A DNA stretch of 64,000 nt from an uncultured Clostridia bacterium. GTDB taxonomy: Bacteria > Bacillota > Clostridia > UBA1381. This document shows positions 1 through 7,638 of this stretch, one piece after another. The stretch is taken from positions 1 through 64,000 of the forward strand of contig CAKSSN010000014.1 of assembly GCA_934489015.1 (NCBI GenBank), in the 5' to 3' direction. The translations under genes were made by a program, and so were the position numbers. The notes under the pieces are model-generated. The model was not told the DNA's origin. It searched no databases and saw only the letters and a list, made by a program, of their open reading frames with translations. Numbering within the stretch: the first letter of the stretch is position 1; each line of letters opens with the position of its first letter.

Positions 1-204
1 TTGCTTGTGAAATGGTTTGCAATTTTGGTAAATGCCGTTCACTGGTTCAATCCGCTTTGCTATCTTGCCTGTGCTGCGTTGAGCGAGGCGTGCGAGATAT
101 CATGCGATATGGCGGTGACAAAAAATATGTCCGATGATGAGCAAAAGCTGTATATGCAGACCATTTTAGATATGGCAGAAGAAAGAGGGCAGAAAAATGC
201 TTGA
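1..204 (+). CDS. M56/BlaR1-type membrane metalloprotease, C-terminal end (partial)
   Basis: The gene is already open at the window edge, so only its last 67 residues are visible. The segment HWFNPLCYLACAAL followed by SEACEISCDMAV is the conserved part of the M56 (BlaR1/MecR1) protease domain that follows the zinc-binding HExxH; that motif must lie upstream of the window. Family members are polytopic sensors that cleave a BlaI-type repressor when an extracytoplasmic signal binds. The frame stops in the linker after the protease, where related proteins normally continue into a transmembrane helix and an outer sensor domain. The next gene starts inside the stop region with an 8-base overlap and supplies what looks like that missing half. 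A run of five A bases lies at the junction, so a frameshift is possible. Confidence 0.75.
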   Translation: MLVKWFAILVNAVHWFNPLCYLACAALSEACEISCDMAVTKNMSDDEQKLYMQTILDMAEERGQKNA

Positions 205-1354
205 AAATTTATACACAACAAAAATGAGTGCAAACAAAAAGACCTTGCAGAACAGGTTTACAAAAATCCGCCGGGAAAGCGGACGGATTTCAAAAATTAT
301 GGCGGCGGTGATGTCCTGCGCTATTGCCGTTGCAATGCTCGGCGGAGCTGTTGTTATGGCGGCGGTCGGCTCGGACGGTTTGGAGCATTGGGATAAAAAT
401 GAAATTTATTTTCTCGGCAGTATGAGCTTTACGACAAAGACTTCGGGAAAGAATGTTCCCGAATGGGTAAATGAAGATGTTACGGGAAAGGACGGAAGTA
501 TATCTGTTACAATAATGAATTATCAAATGCGGCGTAAGGTTAGCGGCTATGTTTCGCTGTATACAATAGCTGAGCTGTCAGGTAATAAGGGAAAAACAAA
601 GCTTATTTCAATAAACGGCCACAATATAAATCGTGCGGCAGCTTATGACGACAGCGGAAATTTAATAAGCGGCGGAGTAACCTCAAGTTTTAACTATCCG
701 TATGCAAGCAGCTATCGCCTTATAGAAGCAGTCGAGACGGGGGGACTTTTGGAGTATGCAAAGCCATTTGTTGAAAACGGTATGCTCGACAGCGAAAGCG
801 GAAAAGGAAAATGTGTTTTTGTTGAATTCGGCATAGATGAGCAAAAGAATATACGCGCAGTACGTCTTAAGCTTTGTTTAACCAATGAAGATAACCCTTA
901 TGATGTACAAAGAAATGATAATTTTGATGCCATTGACGCATCGGCAGACAGCTTGAATATTATCGGAGCTATCGGAGATAAAGCAGAAGATTTCTTTAAC
1001 TGCGGCGACAGTATGTACTTTACGGATTTTGAACGTGATTACAAAAACATAGAAAACAGCGCTGTTAAAATAAGCGTGGAAAAAGCCGCTCCGGAAGAAA
1101 TTATCATTGATACGGATATTAATTTAGAGAATTTCGGGTCTGTTGAAATAAGAGTTTTGAACAAGGAAAACAATTCCGTAGCCGCGCAAGGCAGCCCCGC
1201 TCCAACAGGCAGGCATACAATCACAAAAAAGTATACGCCTGATGATGAAAAACCAACATTTAATCCGGGCGAAAAATACAGGGTATGTGTAGGGGTGATT
1301 GATAAAAACAACAATTTGATTTATCGCCGGCAGGAATATGTGACAATTAAGTAA
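197..1354 (+). CDS. Membrane-anchored sensor-like protein, detached C-terminal half of a BlaR1-type protein
   Basis: This 385-residue protein begins MLENLYTTKMSANKKTLQN, which resembles the linker that follows the protease domain in M56/BlaR1 proteins (KKxLxxRF). One hydrophobic helix follows at about residues 36-57, then an outside domain of about 320 residues with no family I recognise. It overlaps the upstream protease by 8 bases, which suggests translational coupling. The gene at 1512-2687 is a paralog: the first 45 or so codons are almost identical in DNA and the last 30 residues (KYRVC then RRQEYVTIK) are also similar, while the middle is strongly diverged. Inference: it is an extracytoplasmic ligand or stress sensor working with the protease; the ligand is unknown. 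Confidence 0.6.
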   Translation: MLENLYTTKMSANKKTLQNRFTKIRRESGRISKIMAAVMSCAIAVAMLGGAVVMAAVGSDGLEHWDKNEIYFLGSMSFTTKTSGKNVPEWVNEDVTGKDGSISVTIMNYQMRRKVSGYVSLYTIAELSGNKGKTKLISINGHNINRAAAYDDSGNLISGGVTSSFNYPYASSYRLIEAVETGGLLEYAKPFVENGMLDSESGKGKCVFVEFGIDEQKNIRAVRLKLCLTNEDNPYDVQRNDNFDAIDASADSLNIIGAIGDKAEDFFNCGDSMYFTDFERDYKNIENSAVKISVEKAAPEEIIIDTDINLENFGSVEIRVLNKENNSVAAQGSPAPTGRHTITKKYTPDDEKPTFNPGEKYRVCVGVIDKNNNLIYRRQEYVTIK

Positions 1355-1380
1355 AAGGAGTAAAAAGTTTGAATAAAATT

Positions 1381-1411
1381 GCCCATAGCACCGCCTTTTG
1401 TTCGGGGCGGT
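1381..1411 (+). promoter_or_regulatory. Leader hairpin element, copy 1
   Basis: The block GCCCATAGCAC with a downstream GGGC that can pair with its 5' end, and an internal ACCGCC/GGCGGT hairpin, lies 100 bases before the second sensor gene. A related block (GCCCATAGCAC...GGGC) recurs at 2707-2735 before the next gene. In both places the gene start is preceded by the same ACGGAAAGGAATGGT segment (1490-1504 and 2763-2777) that contains the RBS. The duplicated unit therefore includes the leader, which may be a cis-acting RNA element or only a duplication remnant. Confidence 0.4.
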
Positions 1412-1511
1412 ACAAAAGGTACAGCACCGCTCACTGCAAAGCGGCACTCTGAACAATTTTCTTTCAAACTTAGTTTAGTGTCTTGAATTACGGAAAGGAA
1501 TGGTCATAAAT

Positions 1512-2687
1512 ATGCTTGAAAATTTATACACAACAAAAATGAGTGCAAACAAAAAGACCTTGCAAAACAGGTTTACAAAGATCCGCCGGGAAAGCGGACG
1601 GATTTCAAAAATTATGTCGGCGGTTATGTCCTGCACCGTTGCCGCTGCAATGCTCGGAGGTGCTGCCGTTATGGCGGCTGTCGGCTCGGACGGCTTGGAG
1701 CATTTTACAAAAAACGAAATTTACTATAAGGACGGTGTTAAATTCTCGGTAAATGTTTCGGGTAAAAATGTGCCTGCGTGGGTTTATGAGGATGTTGCGG
1801 GTGAGGACGGAAAAATTGATGTAACGGTAAACCGTTATCAAAGCAGGTCGGTAAGCGGCGCTGTAAGCGATGACCACTTAATCGAGCTTTCGGGCGAAAA
1901 GGGTCAGATAAAGCTTGCGTCAAACGCCTGGACAATGGGCTACGACCGCAGCGGAGGAGCACAGACCCCCGATTATCTGCTTTTGTATCCGACCTATTCG
2001 GAGATTGATTTTATCGAGTTTAATAATACGGGTTACTCTCCCGAATCAATGGCTATAACGGCTCTGACGAAAAAGAACGAGAGCAAATTCAGACGAATTG
2101 AGGTGTATTTCGCTTATGATGATAACAAGGAGCTGCAAACTGCCTTTGCAAATTTCGGTATTGCCGACAAAAACGACAATCCCGAAAATATGTCATTTGA
2201 CGGACTGCAAAGCGAAACCGATTTATCATACATAGGTAACTTCCTTACAAATTACAAAAAGGCGGTTTTTGATAAGGCTGTTACATCCAATCACTTTTTT
2301 ACGATGTATGAGGATGATTATCAAAACAAAAAAGCTGACGGTATCAATTTCAGTATAAAGGAAGCTACAGAGGAGGGCATTATTGTAAGCTCGGATATAA
2401 CGCTGCCGCAAGCGGAACACGTTTCAGTATATGTTTATAACAAGGATAAACGCAGGGTTGCATTTATTAGCGATGAAAATAAAAATACCGAAATGCCGCA
2501 GTTTGTTTTAACCCCCTCGAAAAAAATGATATATGATTTTTCGACCGGGCAGCAAGAGCAGGTGAGTGAAGAGGATATTCCCGAAAATCAATTTGTAAGC
2601 GGCGGGAAATACCGTGTATGCTGCATAGTTTTGGATAAAGACTACAACCTTCTTTATCGCTGGCAGGAATATGTTACTTTGAAATAG
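1512..2687 (+). CDS. Membrane-anchored sensor-like protein, paralog of 197-1354
   Basis: I place the start at the ATG at 1512, which aligns with the paralog's MLENLYTTKM and leaves a usable distance to the AAAGGAA RBS. The ATG at 1500 overlaps that RBS. The 391-residue product has the same BlaR1-linker-like N terminus, one transmembrane helix at about residues 36-57 and a large outside domain. Unlike its paralog, it has no protease gene directly upstream, so the sensor half exists here as a free-standing protein. The close of the protein (KYRVCCIVLDKDYNLLYRWQEYV) parallels the paralog. Function is not recognised; a duplicated extracytoplasmic sensor or decoy is one reading. Confidence 0.6.
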   Translation: MLENLYTTKMSANKKTLQNRFTKIRRESGRISKIMSAVMSCTVAAAMLGGAAVMAAVGSDGLEHFTKNEIYYKDGVKFSVNVSGKNVPAWVYEDVAGEDGKIDVTVNRYQSRSVSGAVSDDHLIELSGEKGQIKLASNAWTMGYDRSGGAQTPDYLLLYPTYSEIDFIEFNNTGYSPESMAITALTKKNESKFRRIEVYFAYDDNKELQTAFANFGIADKNDNPENMSFDGLQSETDLSYIGNFLTNYKKAVFDKAVTSNHFFTMYEDDYQNKKADGINFSIKEATEEGIIVSSDITLPQAEHVSVYVYNKDKRRVAFISDENKNTEMPQFVLTPSKKMIYDFSTGQQEQVSEEDIPENQFVSGGKYRVCCIVLDKDYNLLYRWQEYVTLK

Positions 2688-2706
2688 GAGGACATTAAGT
2701 CTAAAA

Positions 2707-2735
2707 GCCCATAGCACAGCTTTTTGCTCCGGGCA
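2707..2735 (+). promoter_or_regulatory. Leader hairpin element, copy 2
   Basis: This is the second copy of the GCCCATAGCAC...GGGC block seen at 1381, here ahead of the stalk-domain gene. The GCCC and GGGC ends can pair around a T-rich loop. The shared RBS segment ACGGAAAGGAATGGT follows at 2763-2777. The element precedes two different genes in the same transcriptional direction. Confidence 0.35.
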
Positions 2736-2784
2736 AAAGTGTTAAGTTTTGTGCCTTACGGCACGGAAAGGAATGGTTACAAAA

Positions 2785-3600
2785 ATGAAAAAATTTATTC
2801 TATTGGCTATATGCCTTATGTTTACCCTGCCGGTATCGGCTCTCGGCGCTGAAACGGAAGCCGGAAGGATTACTCTTACGCAGCTTCTCGGCGTAAATCG
2901 CACGGAAGCAAAAAGCATAACGATTTCCGTATCAGGTACTGCCGGTGCAAATGACAGCGTAACGGTAAACAAAGACGCTTTTTATGACATAAGCGACAAT
3001 TTTATTTTAACATCTTCTCTTGAGCCGCAGCAGACAGGGCTTGCCGGAATATATATAACTGCCGAAAAAACGGACGGCACATATGAATATGCGTTTATTT
3101 CGTCGGGCGGCGGTGCGGATAAATACAGCGCATTAATGAGCAGGCTGCCGTACGCACTGTATACTGCTGACAATGCTTCGTTGGTAAACGGTCTTGAAAT
3201 GCTTACAAACGGCGGCGGACTTATTACCGTAAATGAAAACCTTGACATTAAAATAGACGGCAAGAGCGCGAACTTTACCTTAAAGCCGTTTATTGACGAA
3301 AACGGCAGAACGCTTGTGGCTGCGCGCGAGATATGCGGATATTTAAACGGAAACATATATTGGTTTGACTCTCCGCAAAGAGTGGCAATTTCAACTGCTC
3401 CTGCCGATTTGGATAAATCCGGCGGCGGAGCCGGAGGGGACAACATATGGTTTACAATCGGCGAAAACAAATACAGAATTAACGCTGACTATTACGAAAC
3501 AGATACGGCAGCAAGGCTTGTTGACGGGAGTACATTTGTTCCGCTCCGTCCGCTTGCAGAATTTTTGGGATATAATGTTGTGTTTATCCCTGTAAATTAA
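2785..3600 (+). CDS. Secreted protein with copper-amine-oxidase-N-like stalk domain
   Basis: The start at 2785 gives a typical signal peptide (MKKFILLAICLMFTLPVSALG, cleavage near residue 24) and follows the AAAGGAA RBS; the open frame further upstream runs through the leader. The 271-residue product has an unrecognised N-terminal half. From about residue 150 it has the pattern of copper-amine-oxidase N-terminal (stalk) domains: V..N.DIKIDGK, then DENGRTLVAAREI, then later VDGSTFVPLRPLAEFLGYNV. These domains are common in cell-surface proteins of Clostridia and are usually structural rather than enzymatic. It appears to be the last gene of the left-end cluster, and a strong hairpin follows at 3682. 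Confidence 0.75.
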   Translation: MKKFILLAICLMFTLPVSALGAETEAGRITLTQLLGVNRTEAKSITISVSGTAGANDSVTVNKDAFYDISDNFILTSSLEPQQTGLAGIYITAEKTDGTYEYAFISSGGGADKYSALMSRLPYALYTADNASLVNGLEMLTNGGGLITVNENLDIKIDGKSANFTLKPFIDENGRTLVAAREICGYLNGNIYWFDSPQRVAISTAPADLDKSGGGAGGDNIWFTIGENKYRINADYYETDTAARLVDGSTFVPLRPLAEFLGYNVVFIPVN

Positions 3601-3681
3601 CAAAGAAATTTAAAAAAGCTCCGGATTGCAGGCTTTGGCTGCTTTATTCCAAAGCGTTTTGCTATTTCCTTGAAATGAGAA

Positions 3682-3735
3682 AGAGCTGCGCGGCAAAGGT
3701 CAATTGACTTTGCAGCGCAGCCTCTTTATTTTTAA
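3682..3735. terminator. Rho-independent terminator, probably bidirectional
   Basis: AGAGCTGCGC at 3682-3691 pairs with GCGCAGCCTCT near 3715-3725, and GCAAAG pairs with CTTTGC inside. A T-rich tract follows on the plus strand. It closes the plus-strand cluster ending at 3600 and also lies just after the minus-strand micro-ORF ending at 3732. Confidence 0.7.
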
Positions 3736-3785
3736 TTAACATTGCTTTTATCGCTTGTGCAAAGAAAGTATTTTGAAATTTTCAT
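3732..3785 (-). CDS. Candidate 17-residue peptide
   Basis: On the minus strand an ATG at 3785 sits 7 bases after a perfect GGAGG and opens a frame of 17 codons (MKISKYFLCTSDKSNVN) ending in TAA. It has its own promoter-like sequence upstream (3816-3845), and the 3682-3735 hairpin lies just beyond the stop. The peptide is basic, contains one cysteine and has no recognised family. It could be a signalling or regulatory micropeptide, a leader peptide, or the coding part of a small RNA. Only the arrangement of signals supports it, so confidence is moderate. Confidence 0.4.
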   Translation of the reverse strand: MKISKYFLCTSDKSNVN

Positions 3786-3815
3786 TAAAGTACCTCCGAT
3801 ATGTTATTTACATAA

Positions 3816-3845
3816 ATTATATCATAACTTTTTTTGTGCTGTCAT
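3816..3845 (-). promoter_or_regulatory. Sigma-A-type promoter of the micro-ORF
   Basis: Read on the minus strand, ATGACA (3845-3840), an 18-base spacer and TATAAT (3821-3816) form a near-consensus promoter. The first base transcribed would be near 3809, about 24 bases before the micro-ORF start. Confidence 0.55.
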
Positions 3846-3884
3846 CATTCTAAAGTATGATTTATATGGAATTTTATAAAAAAA

Positions 3885-3926
3885 TAATCCTCTTACGGCG
3901 GCGTTATCCGCGTTTTAAGAGGATTA
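3885..3926 (-). terminator. Terminator of the amidase-domain gene
   Basis: TAATCCTCTTA and TAAGAGGATTA form an 11-base-pair perfect stem. On the minus strand a run of seven T bases follows. It lies directly after the stop of the gene at 3932-4402. Confidence 0.85.
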
Positions 3927-3931
3927 TAGCT

Positions 3932-4402
3932 TTAAATTATGTGAAGAAAGCGCACATCTTTGTAATCATATGTTGAAAGAGGGCGCATATAAGCGTCATT
4001 TGAATGGGCGGCAACGAGAATTGTGTCCGGAGTTCTTTCCCCTACATCGACTATAACGGGAGTGTGGTCAAAGCGGCCGTCACCGTTGAAGTCGAGCTGC
4101 AAAAGATCGCCGTTTTCTATTCCCTCAACAGTTGTTTCAACTGCTTTCGGGCCTGCACCGCGATTTGAAACGAGAAAATTATAAAGCTGGTTTACTCCCG
4201 TCCATGACGGACTTTTGTTGTTTGCATTTATATAATACCATCCGAATGTCGGGCGGTAGTTCATTTCGCCGTAGCCGGCATATAATACCTGTGACGCGAA
4301 ATTTGTACAGTCGCCGCCGATATCCGAATAGTCATAAAATTGCGGGTTTCTCGAATATGCCCATTTTTTCGCATATTCAAGCGCTGCTTCGCGGTCATAC
4401 AT
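3932..4402 (-). CDS. Amidase_6-like domain protein
   Basis: The product is 156 residues, starting at the ATG at 4402, which is 7 bases after GGAGG; the more upstream ATG overlaps the RBS. The sequence fits the putative amidase domain (PF12671 type): YDREAALEYAKKWAYSRNP, then GGDCTNFASQVLYAG with the likely catalytic Cys32, W-rich middle, then DHTPVIVDV and AAHSNDAYMRPL with the candidate histidines. No signal peptide is visible, although family members are often fused to export or cell-wall domains. It stands alone between a terminator and the ABC transporter gene. The substrate is not known; a cysteine-peptidase/NlpC-like fold acting on peptide or peptidoglycan amide bonds is the usual suggestion. 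Confidence 0.8.
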   Translation of the reverse strand: MYDREAALEYAKKWAYSRNPQFYDYSDIGGDCTNFASQVLYAGYGEMNYRPTFGWYYINANNKSPSWTGVNQLYNFLVSNRGAGPKAVETTVEGIENGDLLQLDFNGDGRFDHTPVIVDVGERTPDTILVAAHSNDAYMRPLSTYDYKDVRFLHII

Positions 4403-4472
4403 CAGTATTCCTCCTTTCAATTATAAAATGCCTGTGTTCATTATATAATATGAAACGGGGATATAATTTGAC

Positions 4473-6209
4473 TTAAATATTATATAAATGATAATATATT
4501 CCCTTTTTCTCTAAAAGCTCCTCATGCGTTCCCGACTCTTCAATTCCGTTTTCGGTAAGCACGATAATCATATCCGAATTTTTTACCGTTGTAAGTCTGT
4601 GAGCGATTGTTAAAACAGTTCTGCCTTTTGCAAGCCTGTCAAGCGATGACTGTACTATTCTTTCGCTTTCGTTATCGAGCGCGGAGGTTGCTTCGTCAAG
4701 AATAAGGATAGGCGGATTTTTTAAAAATACGCGCGCAATGCTTATTCTTTGCTTCTGACCGCCCGACAGCTTAACGCCGCGTTCGCCGACGTATGTGTTA
4801 TAGCCGTTTGGAAGCTCGGTTATAAATTCGTGCGCTCCTGCCGCCTTTGCGGCATTTATTATTTCTTCTTCGGTTGCGTCCATTTTTCCGTATGATATGT
4901 TTTCAAAAACAGTGCCGGAAAACAGATAAACCTCCTGCTGAACAATTCCTATTTGCTTTCGGAGTGATTTTATTGTTACGTCCTTTATGTTATGACCGTC
5001 GAGCAGTATTCTTCCGCCGGAAACGTCATAAAATCTCGGCAGAAGATTGCAGAGAGTTGTTTTTCCGCTGCCTGATGGGCCTACAACGGCAACTCTTTGC
5101 CCGGCTTTTATGTGAAGATCAAAGCTTTGCAAAACTGTCTTTTCGTCCGCAGAATACATAAAGCTTACGTCTTCAAAGTCAATGTTTCCTTTAACTGTGG
5201 GCAGGTCTTTTGCATTTTCGCTGTCGGTTATTTCGGGCTTTGTGTCCATTATTTCTATAAAGCGCTCTATACCCGTCATGCCGCGCTGAAACTGCTCCGT
5301 AAAGTCGAGAATTGTTTTTATTGAAGCGAGCAGGGTTGTGACATATAAAAGGTATGCCATTAAATCCGGCGGAGTGATTTTCCCGTGTATCATGAAAAAT
5401 GAGCCTGCCGTTACAACGGTTATATACATAACTCCGTTAAAAAATCTGTTCGTTGTCTGAAACGCAGCCATATATTTGTACGCTTCCTTTTTTATGCCGA
5501 AAAAGTCTTTATTTCCTTTTGTAAATTTCTTGATTTCCTCGTTTTCGTTTGCAAATGATTTAACAACGCGTATTCCCAGAAGGCTGTCCTCAACCTGAGA
5601 GTTAAGCTCACCGACAACAACTCTTGATTGCTTAAATGCCGCGCGCATACTGTCCTTAAAGCGCAGCGAGCAAAACACCATCAGCGGAATAACGGCAAAC
5701 ACAATAAGCGTAAGGGGAATATTCACCGTCAGGAGAATACAAAAAGAAACGGTTATTTTAAGAAATGTTATAAAAAATTCCTCCGGGCAATGGTGCGCAA
5801 ATTCCGTAACGTCAAAAAGGTCGCTTGTTATTCTTGACATTATCTGTCCTACCTTAGTTTCGGAATAATAGGAATAGGAAAGCGTCTGAAGATGCGAAAA
5901 TAAATCGCGCCGCATATCCGTTTCCATTCTTGTACCCATTACGTGACCCGTATCTGCCATATAGTAGTTTGCCGCCGTGTCGACAAGGCGCAGAATTATG
6001 TAAAGAGCCGACATACGCAAAATAACGCCTGCCGTCAGGGCAGGCAGATTGTAAATTCCCAAATTTGTTATGTATCTTACAATTAAGGGGAAAACTATTT
6101 CGCAGCCGGTTGTAAGCGAGGCGCAAAATAAATCGGTTATTAAAATCCATTTGTATTTTTTGTAGTACGGCAAAAATCTTTTTATTAAGTATGATGTTTT
6201 CATCTGCAT
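4473..6209 (-). CDS. ABC transporter, fused permease and ATPase (MdlB/MsbA type)
   Basis: The 578-residue half-transporter has six membrane helices in its first 310 or so residues and one nucleotide-binding domain. Visible ATPase motifs are Walker A GPSGSGKTT, the signature LSGGQKQR, Walker B ILILDEATSALD and the switch histidine in AHRLTT. This is the ABC exporter fold, exporting lipids, peptides or drugs from the cytoplasm; the substrate cannot be read from the sequence. Only one half-transporter gene is present, so a homodimer is likely. The start follows AGAGG with a 9-base spacer. Confidence 0.9.
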   Translation of the reverse strand: MQMKTSYLIKRFLPYYKKYKWILITDLFCASLTTGCEIVFPLIVRYITNLGIYNLPALTAGVILRMSALYIILRLVDTAANYYMADTGHVMGTRMETDMRRDLFSHLQTLSYSYYSETKVGQIMSRITSDLFDVTEFAHHCPEEFFITFLKITVSFCILLTVNIPLTLIVFAVIPLMVFCSLRFKDSMRAAFKQSRVVVGELNSQVEDSLLGIRVVKSFANENEEIKKFTKGNKDFFGIKKEAYKYMAAFQTTNRFFNGVMYITVVTAGSFFMIHGKITPPDLMAYLLYVTTLLASIKTILDFTEQFQRGMTGIERFIEIMDTKPEITDSENAKDLPTVKGNIDFEDVSFMYSADEKTVLQSFDLHIKAGQRVAVVGPSGSGKTTLCNLLPRFYDVSGGRILLDGHNIKDVTIKSLRKQIGIVQQEVYLFSGTVFENISYGKMDATEEEIINAAKAAGAHEFITELPNGYNTYVGERGVKLSGGQKQRISIARVFLKNPPILILDEATSALDNESERIVQSSLDRLAKGRTVLTIAHRLTTVKNSDMIIVLTENGIEESGTHEELLEKKGIYYHLYNI

Positions 6210-6324
6210 AATCGGTTACCTCTTAAATTTTTTCGTCTATGGTGTAATTATATCACCGGAAAGATAAAATGTCAATTGCTATTTTAAATTTCATATAATA
6301 TATAAATCCTGCGGATAAAAACAA

Positions 6325-6347
6325 GGGCGCTGCATTAAGCAGCACCC
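6325..6347 (-). terminator. Terminator of the SLH operon
   Basis: The hairpin GGGCGCTGC-ATTAA-GCAGCACCC (one mismatch in the stem) is followed on the minus strand by TTGTTTTT. It lies 50-75 bases after the end of the gene at 6401-7621. Confidence 0.7.
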
Positions 6348-6400
6348 CCGTCAGTGATTTCTTTGTTTTAAGCGGCTTTGTACCGTAATCAGCCTTTGGA

Positions 6401-7621
6401 TTACAAAGCTCTGTAAAGGAATGTAGCTATCTGTCCTCTTGAGCAAATTGCATCGGGTGCAAATTCAGTGTCCGAAACACCGCTTGTAATTTCGTTGAAA
6501 ACTGCCCATTCTACAGCAGACGCATATTCGGCATTTTCATCTACGTCGTCAAATGTTCCTGCATATCCAAAGTCGGGAGCGTCCTCATTTTTCCAGAGAT
6601 ATTCAACTGTTGAAGCTCTTGTGCAGGGAGTGTCGCCTGCAAATTGATTGCCCGAAACCATGCCCTTGCTATACGCCCAGATTGCAGCGTCATAGTAATA
6701 GTCGCTTGATGAAACATCTGTGAAGGGGTTTTCAGCGCCTGTTTTCGGAGAGCCTACAGCACGCCATAAGAATGTTAAAATCTGCGCTCTTGTGCAGGTT
6801 TGATCCGGAGAAAATGTTGTTTCGCTTGTGCCTAAGGTGATTGCATTATTAACTGCCCATTTTACCGCGTCTGCATAGTATGCGTCATCTGCAACATCGG
6901 CAAAGGCTACCGGAGCCTGCGGCTTGTTATCGTCTGTCTTGTTATCCTCTGCAGGAGCTGTCGGAGTGTTGTCGTTTGTTCCGAGTAAACTAAGAGTGTT
7001 GTAAACCCTTAATGTATCTGTTTCGTTGTTAAGAGTAAATTTGATAAAGCATTTTACGGAGCCTTTTTTTGTTGCCGTTGAGTCTACCTTTTCAAATCCG
7101 TCTGCAAGCTCAAGCTTACTTCCGTTTGTAACGGCTGATTTTGCCATTTCGAGTATTTGCTCTGCTGTTATATCGGGAGCGAGAGAAATACCCTTGAAAA
7201 CCTCGTTTGCAGCTGCCTTATCCTTTGCAAGCAGTTCCTTATCGGCGTTATTTTCCGCTGCAATGCCCGTAAGCTTCGGAATTTTCATTGTGTACATATC
7301 CTGGCGTTTGTAAACTCCGCAGGTAAATGTAATATTTGCGAAAATAGAGCCGTCCTTTTCGCTTGTAGCGTTGTAAATTCTGTAGTCGGCCTCTTTCGGA
7401 ATTGAAAGCTCAACGGTGCTTCCTTCGGGAAGAAGCTTTTCGGCAGCTGAAAGGAAAGCCTCAAGCGGCATATCGTTATAGCATGCAAAGGTGCTTTCGC
7501 TTGCTCTTATTGCTTTCTTTGCCGCATTAATTTCACCCTCTTCATCAAGTGCGAAAACCGAGCAGGGTAAAACCGTAAGTAATAAACACATTGATAATAA
7601 TAAACTTAATATTTTCTTCAT
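6401..7621 (-). CDS. S-layer homology protein with two unknown repeats
   Basis: The start at 7621 gives a signal peptide (MKKILSLLLSMCLLLTVLP) and follows AAGGAG. The 406-residue product has two copies of a repeat of about 85 residues (about 32-118 and 130-213) and three SLH domains (about 240-402, with the FxDV..DAYYADAVKWAV and FSPDQTCTRAQ patterns). SLH domains bind secondary cell-wall polymers, so the protein should sit on the outer surface. The repeat pattern is a leading helix AxxxAI, a helix with (L/I)..(A/M)AKxAV.NGS, and a strand region ending in a hydrophobic segment. The same repeat occurs in the gene upstream, 17 bases away, so the two form an operon and probably a shared surface structure. 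The two SLH trios are also very similar. Confidence 0.85.
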   Translation of the reverse strand: MKKILSLLLSMCLLLTVLPCSVFALDEEGEINAAKKAIRASESTFACYNDMPLEAFLSAAEKLLPEGSTVELSIPKEADYRIYNATSEKDGSIFANITFTCGVYKRQDMYTMKIPKLTGIAAENNADKELLAKDKAAANEVFKGISLAPDITAEQILEMAKSAVTNGSKLELADGFEKVDSTATKKGSVKCFIKFTLNNETDTLRVYNTLSLLGTNDNTPTAPAEDNKTDDNKPQAPVAFADVADDAYYADAVKWAVNNAITLGTSETTFSPDQTCTRAQILTFLWRAVGSPKTGAENPFTDVSSSDYYYDAAIWAYSKGMVSGNQFAGDTPCTRASTVEYLWKNEDAPDFGYAGTFDDVDENAEYASAVEWAVFNEITSGVSDTEFAPDAICSRGQIATFLYRAL

Positions 7622-7638
7622 TGCTATTCTCCTTTTTA

